Origin: Candidatus Nomurabacteria bacterium
GTDB lineage: Bacteria; Patescibacteriota; Saccharimonadia; Saccharimonadales; Saccharimonadaceae
Length of the DNA stretch: 16,467 bases
Direction of reading: 5' to 3'
Assembly: GCA_020631935.1 (NCBI GenBank)
Contig: JACKGP010000008.1
Location: forward strand, 1-16,467
Part shown: positions 1 to 7,228 of the stretch, piece by piece
How positions within the stretch are numbered: the stretch's first letter is position 1
Layout: each line of letters starts with the position of its first letter
Made by a program: the position numbers and the translations under genes
The notes under the pieces: model-generated
What the model saw: only the letters and a program-made list of their open reading frames with translations
Database searches by the model: none
Told to the model about the DNA's origin: nothing

Positions 1-2
1 GC

Positions 3-428
3 GAAGCGCGGGGCAATGGTGCTGACAAGGAGATGTCTGCTCTCATGGACATCCAGCGCTCCGTCGACTCCAGCCCGACGCTACGTAACAAGCGCGATCT
101 CATCCTCGACTTCGTCGACCGCGTCTCTGCGTCGGGCGAGATCGATGAGGAGTGGCGCGCCTACGTCGCTGCCCAGCGCACTGCCGAGCTAGACGCCATC
201 ATCAGTGAGGAGAGTCTCAAGCCCGAAGCGACTCAGGCGTTCATCGATCACGCCTTCCGCGACGGCTCAATTCCTACTACCGGCACCGCGGTTACCAAGA
301 TCCTTCCGCCAGCATCTCGCTTCTCGGCAGGTGGCAGTCACGGGGAGAAGAAGCGGCGCGTGCTCACTCGACTCGGTGAGTTCTTCGACCGGTTCTTTGG
401 GCTGAGCACTGGATCAGGTGAGGTGTGA
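3..428 (+). CDS. hsdR: Type I restriction enzyme subunit R (HsdR), C-terminal end, cut by the window edge
   Basis: This is the last 141 residues of the motor/nuclease subunit of a type I restriction-modification complex, which translocates and cuts unmodified DNA. The frame is open from position 3, so the first internal ATG (33) is not the true start; the gene begins left of the window. The piece matches the C-terminal domain of HsdR, which holds the subunit on the HsdM/HsdS methyltransferase core: a region with NKRDLILDFVD and DEEW, then the conserved stretch LKPEATQAFIDHAFRDG, then IPTTGTAVTKILPP and SRFS, ending in a charged helix with FFDRFFGL. Helicase and nuclease domains are not visible here. 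Its TGA overlaps the GTG start of the next gene (GTGA), so the two are probably co-transcribed and translationally coupled. Base composition is GC-rich like the next two genes. The family call is from memory of conserved HsdR tails, without an alignment. Confidence 0.85.
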   Translation, partial: EARGNGADKEMSALMDIQRSVDSSPTLRNKRDLILDFVDRVSASGEIDEEWRAYVAAQRTAELDAIISEESLKPEATQAFIDHAFRDGSIPTTGTAVTKILPPASRFSAGGSHGEKKRRVLTRLGEFFDRFFGLSTGSGEV

Positions 429-2326
429 CTGTGGGCCAGGCAGGGTCACCTGACGTCAGCGATGAGCCAGTACCTCAAGCAATGCATCTTGAGAACATCC
501 GGATCCAAGGCTTCCGATCATGTCGCGATGTCGTGGTCCCTTTGCAGCCAACGTTGACGTTGCTGGTGGGGGAGAACAACGCTGGCAAGTCGAACGTAAT
601 TGAAGCTCTGCGCCTTGCAACTTCGCCGCTGAGCGGTCGGCGTAGCAGATACTTCGAGCCGGAGGATACGAACCGGAGCTGGGAGGGTCCCGTCACTTTC
701 ACGATGACGTTCAAGGGGGCGACCAGCTTCCAACAAGCGCAATTTATTAGTGGCCTCGATTTGGCCACCGGGGATGTGACCCACGCCGTTCGGTTCCATG
801 CGCCTACCGAAGAAGAACCACGAGGACGCTCTGAGCGCCTAGCAGGTCTCCCGATGGCTGCTGATCCGGAGCCCGAGAAGCGCGAGCACATCAACCACGT
901 GTATCTTGCTCCACTGCGCGACGCTCAACGCGAACTTGACTCGGGCTCGGGTACTCGCCTCGCGTCCATTATCCGATACCTGGTGCCCGAGCTACAGCGC
1001 GAAGCGTTTGTTGCGAAGGCTCAGCAGGCGATGAAGGCGCTGGCCGGGCACGAAACGATTCAGACGGTCAATAAGAATCTGCAAATGCATCTGAGCGGGT
1101 TGACAGACGGATCACGGGAGCAGCTGGTTTCCGCAGGATTTGACCCACCAGAGCTTTCCAGGCTCGCTCGCAGCTTGCGCCTTAAAATGGCCGAACACGA
1201 TGTCGAATTCGCAGACTTGGCCGCCTCCGGGCTTGGATACACCAACCTACTTTTCATGGCAACGGTGATCGTGGAGCTTCAGAATGCGAAGAACTCGGAG
1301 CTCACGGTGTTCTTGGTCGAGGAACCCGAAGCGCATCTGCACCCACAGCTGCAGGCGGTCCTGCTCGACTTCCTGCTTGAGCAAGCAGAAAAGTCGGTTC
1401 GTGATGATTCTCAAGGTCCGGCAGGACGTATCCAGGTCGTCGCGACAACGCACTCACCAAACCTCGCGAGCGCCGTCGGATCAGCCAATGTGGTTGTTAT
1501 GCGCACGGCTAATCCGGGGAGCGCAACCAAGGCGCCCGAGTCTGTGGCTCTTCCGCTGAGCAAGATTGGCCTCGATCAAACAGAACGGCGCAAGATCGAC
1601 CAATATCTAGACGCCACCCGGTCTGAGCTGCTATTTGCCCGACGAGTGATCCTCGTTGAGGGAATTGCGGAAGCTGTCCTTTTTCCTGCCATCGCTCGTA
1701 CTTGTGTATTCGCTGGCGATGATCCGGCCGCTGCTAAGGCTCGACGAAGGCTTCGTGGTGTATCGACTATCAACATCGGGTCCGTTGACTTCGCTCCCTA
1801 TCTCAAGCTGCTGCTATCCCCGGTCGACGGGCATCGCCTCGTCGACTCAGTTCTGGTCGTCACGGACGCAGATCCGGGCATCGCAGGTGATCCTGAGGTC
1901 GACGCTGACGACTCGGCGGCGGACGAGGTGGAGTCGAGCGATCCAGTTGCCGACACTGTTCGCTACAACCGAGCGAGTGCGCTGCTGGCTCTTGCAGCGG
2001 AACTTGGCGTGGGTAATGAGTTGCTGATAGCGGAGGCACCTCACACACTGGAAGCCGATCTACTGGTTCCCGGATCAACCAACGCTGAGGTGTTGAAGGA
2101 GGCATACTTACGTCAGCACCCGAGGTCAAAAAAGAAGTGGGAGACTATTTCGACTGCTGAGGATCCCGCCGCGAAGTTCTACGAGTTGCTGCAGAAGAAC
2201 AAGAAGCTGATCAGTAAGGGTCAGTTTGCGCATGATGTTGCGGATCAACTGTATGACGGCGTCAACTTCAAAAGCCCGGAGTACATTCTGACTGGACTGG
2301 AGTGGCTGGTAGGCGAGCCGAAATGA
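425..2326 (+). CDS. gajA: Gabija protein GajA: OLD-family ATPase/TOPRIM endonuclease
   Basis: Predicted DNA nuclease of the Gabija anti-phage system, 633 residues, cytoplasmic. The N-terminal ABC-type ATPase has Walker A GENNAGKS (residues 49-56), a Walker B/D-loop block FLVEEPEAHLHPQL (296-309) and a switch histidine in TTHSPN (H343). The C-terminal TOPRIM domain has LVEG with E412 and the acidic pair D481-A-D483 in VVTDAD. All expected metal ligands are present, so it looks intact. Class 2 OLD proteins of this layout are encoded next to a UvrD-like helicase, as here; B. cereus GajA is slightly shorter. The GTG start overlaps the upstream hsdR stop (GTGA) and follows a purine-rich AGGTGAGG. 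An ATG at 482 is the alternative and would lose 19 poorly conserved residues. The stop overlaps the gajB ATG (ATGA). GC-rich composition contrasts with genes right of 4600. Confidence 0.88.
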   Translation: MTVGQAGSPDVSDEPVPQAMHLENIRIQGFRSCRDVVVPLQPTLTLLVGENNAGKSNVIEALRLATSPLSGRRSRYFEPEDTNRSWEGPVTFTMTFKGATSFQQAQFISGLDLATGDVTHAVRFHAPTEEEPRGRSERLAGLPMAADPEPEKREHINHVYLAPLRDAQRELDSGSGTRLASIIRYLVPELQREAFVAKAQQAMKALAGHETIQTVNKNLQMHLSGLTDGSREQLVSAGFDPPELSRLARSLRLKMAEHDVEFADLAASGLGYTNLLFMATVIVELQNAKNSELTVFLVEEPEAHLHPQLQAVLLDFLLEQAEKSVRDDSQGPAGRIQVVATTHSPNLASAVGSANVVVMRTANPGSATKAPESVALPLSKIGLDQTERRKIDQYLDATRSELLFARRVILVEGIAEAVLFPAIARTCVFAGDDPAAAKARRRLRGVSTINIGSVDFAPYLKLLLSPVDGHRLVDSVLVVTDADPGIAGDPEVDADDSAADEVESSDPVADTVRYNRASALLALAAELGVGNELLIAEAPHTLEADLLVPGSTNAEVLKEAYLRQHPRSKKKWETISTAEDPAAKFYELLQKNKKLISKGQFAHDVADQLYDGVNFKSPEYILTGLEWLVGEPK

Positions 2327-4053
2327 CCGGTGGGGCCCCGCTTGAATTTACAGATGCGCAGCGTGCTCTCATTGAGACATCAGAGTCGACATACGTTGAG
2401 GCATGTCCCGGTGCTGGCAAGACCCACGCGATTGTCGAGCGTTTCGTTGCCCGTCAGGCAATGTCTGATAGGCGGCGCGGTGTCGCACTACTCTCATTTA
2501 CCAACGCTGCCGTCGATGAAGCACGGCGGCGATGCTCCGGAGCTCCGGACCTAATGCGAGTCCCGAATTTCGTGGGCACCATCGATGCGTTCATCAATAG
2601 GTTTATCGTCAGTCCTGTGTACATCGCGCGTACCGGAGGTGTTCCGACCTTTCGTGATACGTGGGCGTCTGTTCCCGGGACGCGCATCACTGTCAAGGGT
2701 GTTCCGGGAACGTTTGGCCTCCAGTGGTTTGACGTAGCGCTGGACGGTAGCGCAACTCTCGTCTTGCAGAGAGTTCCGCCTGACAGACGCGCTGGAATCG
2801 GGAAACTTCCTGATGATCAGCTTGAGCGAGTTTTAGCTGCAGCCAGTGCGAAGTGGAAACTGATGATCAGCCGGGGCGTAATCGATTCGGCGACCTCACG
2901 ACTACTGATGGTTAGGTACCTCGGGGATGAGGGGATCAGTCATCGTATTCGAGAACTAGTCGGCGCAAGGTTTGCTGAAGTCATTGTCGACGAAGTCCAA
3001 GACTGTACGGCAGCTGACGTCCTGCTTCTGAATACCCTCAAGGGCGCAGGGCTGAGAATGATTTGTGTTGGTGACCCGGATCAGGCGATCTATGGATTTC
3101 GAGGTTCAGGATCTTCAAGCCTTCAAGAATTTCTCTCGGGACTCGCTCTCGGTCAGCGGCTAAACGGCAACTTTCGAAGCTCTCCGGCAATTAGTGCCAT
3201 CGTCGGCAGTATGCGTTACGGCGCCGAGTCAGACGCCGCGATCGGTGTCGCTGCTAGCATCACCGAGCCAGTCCTGGTCACGGTGTTTCGGAAGCCGGGA
3301 CAGGTTCGGTCTGCTGTTGCGTCGATTCTTCAGGATCGCGGAATCCCAGAGTCTGACGCCATCGTCCTGGCCCACGCATTGGCCACTAGCCGCGGGTGCG
3401 CCGGAGCGGGTGGGGCCACGCGTTCGACTGATAGTCGGCTGGTCTCGCTTGCGTTGGCTGTTCATCGATTCCATGCAGCATCCAGCCCGCCTGCCTCCCG
3501 GCGTGACGCGGCGCGCCAGTTTGAGAAGCTGATATATGAGCTGGGTGCAGGTGAGCAGTCGATTTCCGATTACCTTGCCGATCGCGGGATCACGGAACGG
3601 TCGTTCCAATATCGTTGCCTGCGAATCTTGACCGGATTGAATGCGCCGTTTGATCAAGCGCCCTCGCTTTTTAGGGCTGCCTTGATAGGACTGCTCGGCT
3701 CCCACCAAGTCTTGGGCGTCAAGGTCTCGATGCTTCGTACGCCTAATGGTGATAAATGGCCGCAACGTCCTAGCCAGGACGCCACGGCCCTGGCGCATGC
3801 AACTATCCACGGGTTCAAGGGCCTTCAGCATAGGGCCGTTGTGCTGATACTTCCCCAAACACAGGGGGAATCGAGCGCTGATGATGGGGTCGAGCAGTGG
3901 CTATCTGGCCGGATGGGAGAGTCTCGCCGAGTGCTTTACGTGGGTGCTTCACGAGCCGAGGAGCTCCTTATTTTGGCGACACACGAGTCGAGTAAGGACC
4001 GTGTTCTAGAGCGGTTGGCGAAAGATGGTGTTGAGTATGTCGTCCACGACTGA
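2323..4053 (+). CDS. gajB: Gabija protein GajB: UvrD/PcrA-like superfamily 1 helicase
   Basis: Partner of GajA; known GajB proteins are SF1 helicase-like ATPases that assemble on a GajA core and help trigger or sustain cleavage of phage DNA. Motifs in order: Q-motif FTDAQRALI (9-17), Walker A ACPGAGKT (27-34), Walker B VDEVQD (222-227), motif III GDPDQAIYGFRG (250-261), motif V IHGFKGLQHRAVVL (495-508), motif VI VLYVGASRAEELL (537-549). All are intact. I place the start at ATG 2323 because it overlaps the gajA stop (ATGA) and puts the Q-motif at the usual distance; an upstream in-frame GTG at 2302 would add seven residues inside gajA. At 576 residues it is somewhat longer than the B. cereus protein and shorter than housekeeping UvrD/Rep, which argues against ordinary repair helicase. 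It faces a convergent gene 37 bases away. Confidence 0.87.
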   Translation: MTGGAPLEFTDAQRALIETSESTYVEACPGAGKTHAIVERFVARQAMSDRRRGVALLSFTNAAVDEARRRCSGAPDLMRVPNFVGTIDAFINRFIVSPVYIARTGGVPTFRDTWASVPGTRITVKGVPGTFGLQWFDVALDGSATLVLQRVPPDRRAGIGKLPDDQLERVLAAASAKWKLMISRGVIDSATSRLLMVRYLGDEGISHRIRELVGARFAEVIVDEVQDCTAADVLLLNTLKGAGLRMICVGDPDQAIYGFRGSGSSSLQEFLSGLALGQRLNGNFRSSPAISAIVGSMRYGAESDAAIGVAASITEPVLVTVFRKPGQVRSAVASILQDRGIPESDAIVLAHALATSRGCAGAGGATRSTDSRLVSLALAVHRFHAASSPPASRRDAARQFEKLIYELGAGEQSISDYLADRGITERSFQYRCLRILTGLNAPFDQAPSLFRAALIGLLGSHQVLGVKVSMLRTPNGDKWPQRPSQDATALAHATIHGFKGLQHRAVVLILPQTQGESSADDGVEQWLSGRMGESRRVLYVGASRAEELLILATHESSKDRVLERLAKDGVEYVVHD

Positions 4054-4099
4054 CCGCTCCAAGGTCGATCTAGGCCTTCGACAAGGTCGACTATCGGTC
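4052..4099. terminator. Hairpin-forming convergent intergenic region
   Basis: Between gajB and the convergent HTH gene lies a GC-rich hairpin, stem 4073-4078 with 4083-4088 (GGCCTT/AAGGTC, loop CGAC, one G-T pair), set inside an outer repeat GACCG (4052-4056) / CGGTC (4095-4099). A direct repeat CAAGGTCGA occurs at 4060-4068 and 4082-4090. There is no T-tract, so this would be a terminator of the GC-rich, U-poor kind if it works at all. It is the only obvious structure between the two convergent genes. Confidence 0.3.
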
Positions 4100-4525
4100 C
4101 CGTCCGTGCGTATCTCTAAGTGGAATGCCCTTCGCCCGCAGATAGTTCAACACTGACTTTGGCGAGAACCGCGTCTTGTCTGCCACGCCGACCAGCGACA
4201 GGCCGGAGACGTAGAGCTCTACGACCTGGGTTATCTCGTCGGGGCTGGCTGGCTGGTTGCGCATCATGACGCCGTGAGCCTTGAGCCGGAGGGCTACCGT
4301 CTGCCTCGCACAGCCGAACTCAGCCGCCAGCTCGTTGACGGTGGCGCCATTGGCATAGCGTCCTGCCATCGCAACGACCTGATCATGGGTCAAGCGGCTC
4401 TGCCGTTGGCGAAGCGGGCCGTTGCCTGTGTGGCCGGGGCTGGGGTGGGCCTGCATGTTGGACCCCCACTCCCGCGCCAACAGGGATGCCCATTTGTTTG
4501 TATCAAGGTTCGATAGGGCCACCAC
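4091..4525 (-). CDS. Small protein with two resolvase-type helix-turn-helix units; possibly 5'-truncated
   Basis: Predicted DNA-binding protein of 144 residues with two consecutive helix-turn-helix units of the kind found at the C-terminus of serine recombinases: residues 44-89 (LTHDQVVAMAGRYANG, then TVNELAAEFGC, then QTVALRLKAHGV) and 94-137 (SPDEITQVVELY, then SVLNYLRAKGI). No recombinase catalytic domain is present. The N-terminal 40 residues are unremarkable. The GTG at 4525 has no clear ribosome binding site, and the frame stays open upstream well into the AT-rich DNA, so the true N-terminus may have been lost where the two sequence types meet; ATG at 4456 (121 residues) is another possible start. 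It converges on gajB. It could be a regulator of the defence genes or a remnant of a mobile element; the sequence alone does not decide. Confidence 0.65.
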   Translation of the reverse strand: MVALSNLDTNKWASLLAREWGSNMQAHPSPGHTGNGPLRQRQSRLTHDQVVAMAGRYANGATVNELAAEFGCARQTVALRLKAHGVMMRNQPASPDEITQVVELYVSGLSLVGVADKTRFSPKSVLNYLRAKGIPLRDTHGRDR

Positions 4526-4541
4526 AGTGTATTTGAAAATT

Positions 4542-4594
4542 GTGACAGACAGAGGTTGCCGTGTTATTATTAGGGAATGTAAGGAGCCTATAAT
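4542..4594 (+). promoter_or_regulatory. Promoter region of typA
   Basis: Two -10 candidates are visible. GTGACA (4542-4547), 17 bases, TATTAT (4565-4570) is a good sigma-70 pair that would start transcription near 4577, just before the AAGGAG at 4581-4586. A perfect TATAAT at 4589-4594 lacks a recognisable -35 and would start near 4601, giving typA an 8-base leader. Which is used decides whether the AAGGAG is part of the mRNA. Confidence 0.55.
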
Positions 4595-4612
4595 ATGGCT
4601 TTTATTTTATGA
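4595..4612 (+). CDS. Possible five-codon leader ORF (MAFIL) coupled to typA
   Basis: ATG at 4595 follows AAGGAG (4581-4586) by 8 bases, the best ribosome binding site near typA. It encodes only M-A-F-I-L before a TGA that overlaps the typA ATG (ATGA at 4609-4612). The AAGGAG is too far (22 bases) from the typA ATG to serve it directly, so coupled re-initiation is a possible reason for the mini-ORF. It may equally be chance, with typA read from a near-leaderless mRNA. Too short for statistical support. Confidence 0.25.
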   Translation: MAFIL

Positions 4613-6429
4613 AACCAGAATTTATACGAAACATTGCTATCATTGCGCACGTTGACCATGGTAAGACTACCATGGTTGATGGCTTGTTAAAACAAAGTCA
4701 TACCTTCCGCAATAATCAGGCCGAGATGAGCCAGGATTTAATTATGGATAGTGGTGATCAGGAGCACGAGCGAGGCATAACTATTACCGCCAAGCAAACC
4801 AGTGTCTACCACGGTGACTACAAGATCAATATCATCGATACGCCAGGACATGCTGATTTTAGCGGTGAGGTTGAGCGAACCCTAAATATGGCGGATGGTG
4901 TATTGCTGATTGTTGATGCCCAAGAGGGTCCGATGCCGCAGACGAAATTTGTGCTATCGAAAGCTCTTGAACTTGGTCTGAAACCAGTTGTCGTTATCAA
5001 TAAAATAGATAAACCGGCGCGCAGAATCGATGAAGTTGAAAACGAGCTGGCTGACCTATTTTTAGAACTTGCTACTGATGATTCGCAGCTGCACTATCCA
5101 ACCTATTATGCAATTGGTCGTGATGGAAAAGCGTGGTCGGAAATTCCAAATGATCCAACCGCTCAGGCGGATCTGGCGCCGATATTTAATGCCATAATCA
5201 ATGACATACCTGCACCTGACGTGGATGAATCTGGAGCGCTGCAGCTGCTGGTAACTAGCTTGCAGCACGATTCATTTTTAGGTAAATATTCTATCGGTCG
5301 AGTCTCGCGGGGGGCTGCAAAGAAGGGCCAGGCTGTCAGTTTGATCAACCGAAGTGGCGAAGAGATTTCGGCCCGTATAGATAAGTTGTTTAGTTATCGC
5401 GGCCTGAGTCGTGAAGAGATTAGCGAGGCTTGTGCAGGGGATATTGTGGCGATTACGGGAATAGCCGATGCGAAAATCGGAGACACAATTGCCGATAAAA
5501 GTAACCCAGAAGCCCTGCCGGCGATTGATATTGAAGCGCCAACCATTCGAATGTACCTTGGCCCAAATACCAGTCCAATGAAGGGCAAAGAGGGCGAGTT
5601 TACGACTAGTCGTCAGATTGGTGATCGTTTACAGAAAGAGCTAGAGACTAACGTAAGCTTGCGGGTTGAAGAAAATGGAATTGGATTCACAGTTAGCGGT
5701 CGAGGTGAGCTTCATTTGAGTGTTTTAATTGAAGCGATGCGTCGTGAAGGTTACGAGTTTGAAGTGGGTCGCCCTCAGGTAGTCACCATCGAAAAGGACG
5801 GCGTTGAGCTAGAGCCAATGGAAGAGTTGTTTATTGAAGTTGGTTCGGAGTTTGTTGGTGTCGTAAGCCAGGAATTGGGAGTTCGACGAGCTGAGATGAA
5901 AGGACAGGAGAGCCTGAGCAGTGGTGATGTGCGAATGTCCTACATGCTGCCAACCCGTGCGTTGATTGGTCTGAGGAATATACTGTTAACTGCTACGCGT
6001 GGTACTGTTATCATGAACAGCTTGCCGCACGGCTATCAGCCAGCTGGCGCTAGGCTGGTAAAAGTTCGAAATGGTGTCCTGATTGCGTTTGAGGCTGGGA
6101 CTACTACCCCATATGCACTGCAGGCTGCCGAGGATCGTGGCGAGCTCTTGGTCGGACCAGGCATAGAGGTTTATGCTGGTATGATAGTCGGTATCTATAA
6201 TCGACACGAAGATCTAGAAATAAATGTTTGCAAAGCCAAGCACCTTACCAATATGCGATCAAAGAGCTCTGACGGTACAGTACAGCTAACTCCATATACT
6301 CAGTTTAGTCTAGAGCAGTGTATTGATTTTCTAGAAGATGACGAACTGCTTGAAGTCACCCCCAAGAACTTGCGATTACGCAAGCGCTATCTGGATCCCA
6401 ATGAACGCAAGCGCGCAGCCAAGATATAA
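4609..6429 (+). CDS. typA: Ribosome-associated translational GTPase TypA/BipA
   Basis: TypA/BipA is an EF-G-like GTPase that binds 70S ribosomes and supports 50S assembly, stress and low-temperature growth. The 606-residue protein has the normal family length. GTPase motifs: G1 AHVDHGKT (13-20), G2 within RGITITAKQTSV (55-66), G3 DTPGH (77-81), G4 NKID (131-134). Beyond these come domain II, the EF-G-like domains III and V, and the TypA-specific C-terminal region (LRKRYLDPNERKR near the end). ATG 4609 puts MKPEFIRNIAIIAHVDHGKT in exact register with family N-termini. No Shine-Dalgarno lies at normal distance (see the promoter and leader ORF). It is the first gene of the AT-rich block; a new promoter for the pilin gene begins right after its stop and I see no terminator between them. 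Confidence 0.96.
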   Translation: MKPEFIRNIAIIAHVDHGKTTMVDGLLKQSHTFRNNQAEMSQDLIMDSGDQEHERGITITAKQTSVYHGDYKINIIDTPGHADFSGEVERTLNMADGVLLIVDAQEGPMPQTKFVLSKALELGLKPVVVINKIDKPARRIDEVENELADLFLELATDDSQLHYPTYYAIGRDGKAWSEIPNDPTAQADLAPIFNAIINDIPAPDVDESGALQLLVTSLQHDSFLGKYSIGRVSRGAAKKGQAVSLINRSGEEISARIDKLFSYRGLSREEISEACAGDIVAITGIADAKIGDTIADKSNPEALPAIDIEAPTIRMYLGPNTSPMKGKEGEFTTSRQIGDRLQKELETNVSLRVEENGIGFTVSGRGELHLSVLIEAMRREGYEFEVGRPQVVTIEKDGVELEPMEELFIEVGSEFVGVVSQELGVRRAEMKGQESLSSGDVRMSYMLPTRALIGLRNILLTATRGTVIMNSLPHGYQPAGARLVKVRNGVLIAFEAGTTTPYALQAAEDRGELLVGPGIEVYAGMIVGIYNRHEDLEINVCKAKHLTNMRSKSSDGTVQLTPYTQFSLEQCIDFLEDDELLEVTPKNLRLRKRYLDPNERKRAAKI

Positions 6430-6431
6430 TT

Positions 6432-6461
6432 TTGTCTGGCCTAATCAGCTTATGCTATTCT
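6432..6461 (+). promoter_or_regulatory. Promoter of the pilin-like gene, extended -10
   Basis: TTGTCT (6432-6437), 18 bases, TATTCT (6456-6461) preceded by TGC (extended -10). The start codon at 6471 is only 9 bases past the -10, leaving almost no 5' leader. The -35 begins three bases after the typA stop. Confidence 0.55.
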
Positions 6462-6470
6462 ATACAGAGT

Positions 6471-7082
6471 ATGTTGTTTTTGCGAACAAAAAAAGCCTTT
6501 ACTGTAGTTGAACTACTTTTAGTTGTCGTGGTGATTGTTATACTAAGTAGTATAATACTAGTTTCGTGGCAATCTTCACGAGAAAAGGCAGAGAATAGTC
6601 AGACGGCTGCGGCTGTGAGAGTATTCAAGGATGCCCTGGAGATGTATGCCCTAGACCATGGTAGATATCCAGATGTAGCAGACGCAAGTAAAAAAGCCTG
6701 TCTAGGGCTGGAGTATAGTATAGATAGGTGCTGGAGGTCAGGTTCTGAGTATGTGCTTAGAGATAATGCATTCAATAATAGCCTGCAGTCTGTCTATAAA
6801 GACAAGTTACTGATGCCATCAACTAAAGCTAAGGCACGCGAGGGTGCAATATTTGAGGGAGTTAGAGACACCGCCCCGAATACCGTAGATGGAAAAGTAG
6901 TTCCAGTGATAGCTTATTCAATAAAAGGAAATGGGGCGTGCCCAGTTGGCCCAGTATTGTCTCGGCCGGATCAGTCTGCGCTGCTGACATTTAGTAGCCA
7001 GCCTCCGGTTGGTGGGGTGACTCGTCCTGCCACCGCTACTGAGCCTGCGCTTTGTTATATTTCTCTACCTGCCATTGATTAG
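6471..7082 (+). CDS. Type IV pilin-like protein (prepilin with class III signal)
   Basis: A 203-residue prepilin/pseudopilin. The short charged leader ends in RTKKA, followed by FTVVELLLVVVVIVIL (residues 10-25): the prepilin peptidase site with phenylalanine at mature position 1 and the conserved glutamate at mature position 5 (E14), then the hydrophobic helix that anchors and packs the pilus. The residue before the cut is alanine rather than the usual glycine. Four cysteines lie in the globular part (KKACLG, DRCW, GACPVG, LCYIS) and could form two disulfides. I chose ATG 6471 over the upstream in-frame TTG at 6432 because 13 extra residues would lengthen the leader abnormally and the promoter -10 lies between them. 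No other pilus gene is in the window. Saccharibacteria carry type IV pili used in motility and host contact; whether this is a major or minor pilin cannot be told. Confidence 0.85.
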   Translation: MLFLRTKKAFTVVELLLVVVVIVILSSIILVSWQSSREKAENSQTAAAVRVFKDALEMYALDHGRYPDVADASKKACLGLEYSIDRCWRSGSEYVLRDNAFNNSLQSVYKDKLLMPSTKAKAREGAIFEGVRDTAPNTVDGKVVPVIAYSIKGNGACPVGPVLSRPDQSALLTFSSQPPVGGVTRPATATEPALCYISLPAID

Positions 7083-7093
7083 TTTGATAAAGT

Positions 7094-7126
7094 AAAAAAC
7101 CACTCGCTTTTGCGAGTGGTTTTTTT
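7094..7126. terminator. Strong rho-independent terminator, probably bidirectional
   Basis: Perfect 8-bp stem CCACTCGC (7100-7107) / GCGAGTGG (7112-7119), loop TTTT, followed by T7 on the plus strand and preceded by A6, which reads as T6 on the minus strand. It ends the pilin gene on the plus strand and the short minus-strand unit that comes from 7222. Confidence 0.93.
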
Positions 7127-7128
7127 GG

Positions 7129-7167
7129 CTAGCCAAGGTAGGTTACTGTAATTCGCTTTCGCTTCAT
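7129..7167 (-). CDS. Possible 12-residue basic peptide ORF in its own small transcription unit
   Basis: On the minus strand an ATG at 7167 opens a 12-codon frame (MKRKRITVTYLG) ending in TAG at 7129. It is preceded by AGAGGAG with 7 bases of spacing, one of the best ribosome binding sites in the window. A near-consensus promoter lies at 7229-7257 and the bidirectional terminator directly downstream, so the expected transcript is about 125-130 nt (roughly 7222 to 7094). Its predicted 5' end is a 7-bp hairpin (GTGATTT/AAATCAC, 7215-7221 with 7197-7203). The stop codon lies within a 12-bp palindrome TTGGCTAGCCAA (7125-7136). The peptide has four lysine/arginine residues in its first five positions; I recognise no family. 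The unit could act as a small RNA, a small protein gene, or both. Length alone gives no coding support; the signal pattern around it does. Confidence 0.45.
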   Translation of the reverse strand: MKRKRITVTYLG

Positions 7168-7228
7168 AGAGCTGCTCCTCTCTTGGTTTTTGTTGTGTGA
7201 TTTTTGTTTTTATTAAATCACTATTTAT

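Larger units (their letters stand above)
7094..7222 (-). ncRNA. Candidate short transcript (about 129 nt) spanning the 12-codon ORF
   Basis: Bounded by a sigma-70 promoter (TTGACA, 17 bp, TAATAT) and a strong intrinsic terminator with no other gene between. It has a 5' hairpin, an A-rich unpaired stretch, a Shine-Dalgarno, a 12-codon frame and the terminator hairpin. I recognise no known RNA family. Start is estimated from the -10 spacing only. Confidence 0.5.

Noticed and set aside
3229..3858. Long minus-strand open frame (209 codons) inside gajB
   Set aside because: It lies wholly in the antisense of conserved helicase codons, has no recognisable domain and is expected in GC-rich DNA.
2323..4053. 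Housekeeping UvrD/PcrA repair helicase
   Set aside because: The protein is shorter than UvrD and translationally coupled to an OLD-family nuclease, the Gabija arrangement.
4422..4655. Plus-strand open frame of 77 codons spanning the composition boundary
   Set aside because: It runs antisense to the HTH gene and out of frame into typA; no ribosome binding site and no recognisable protein.
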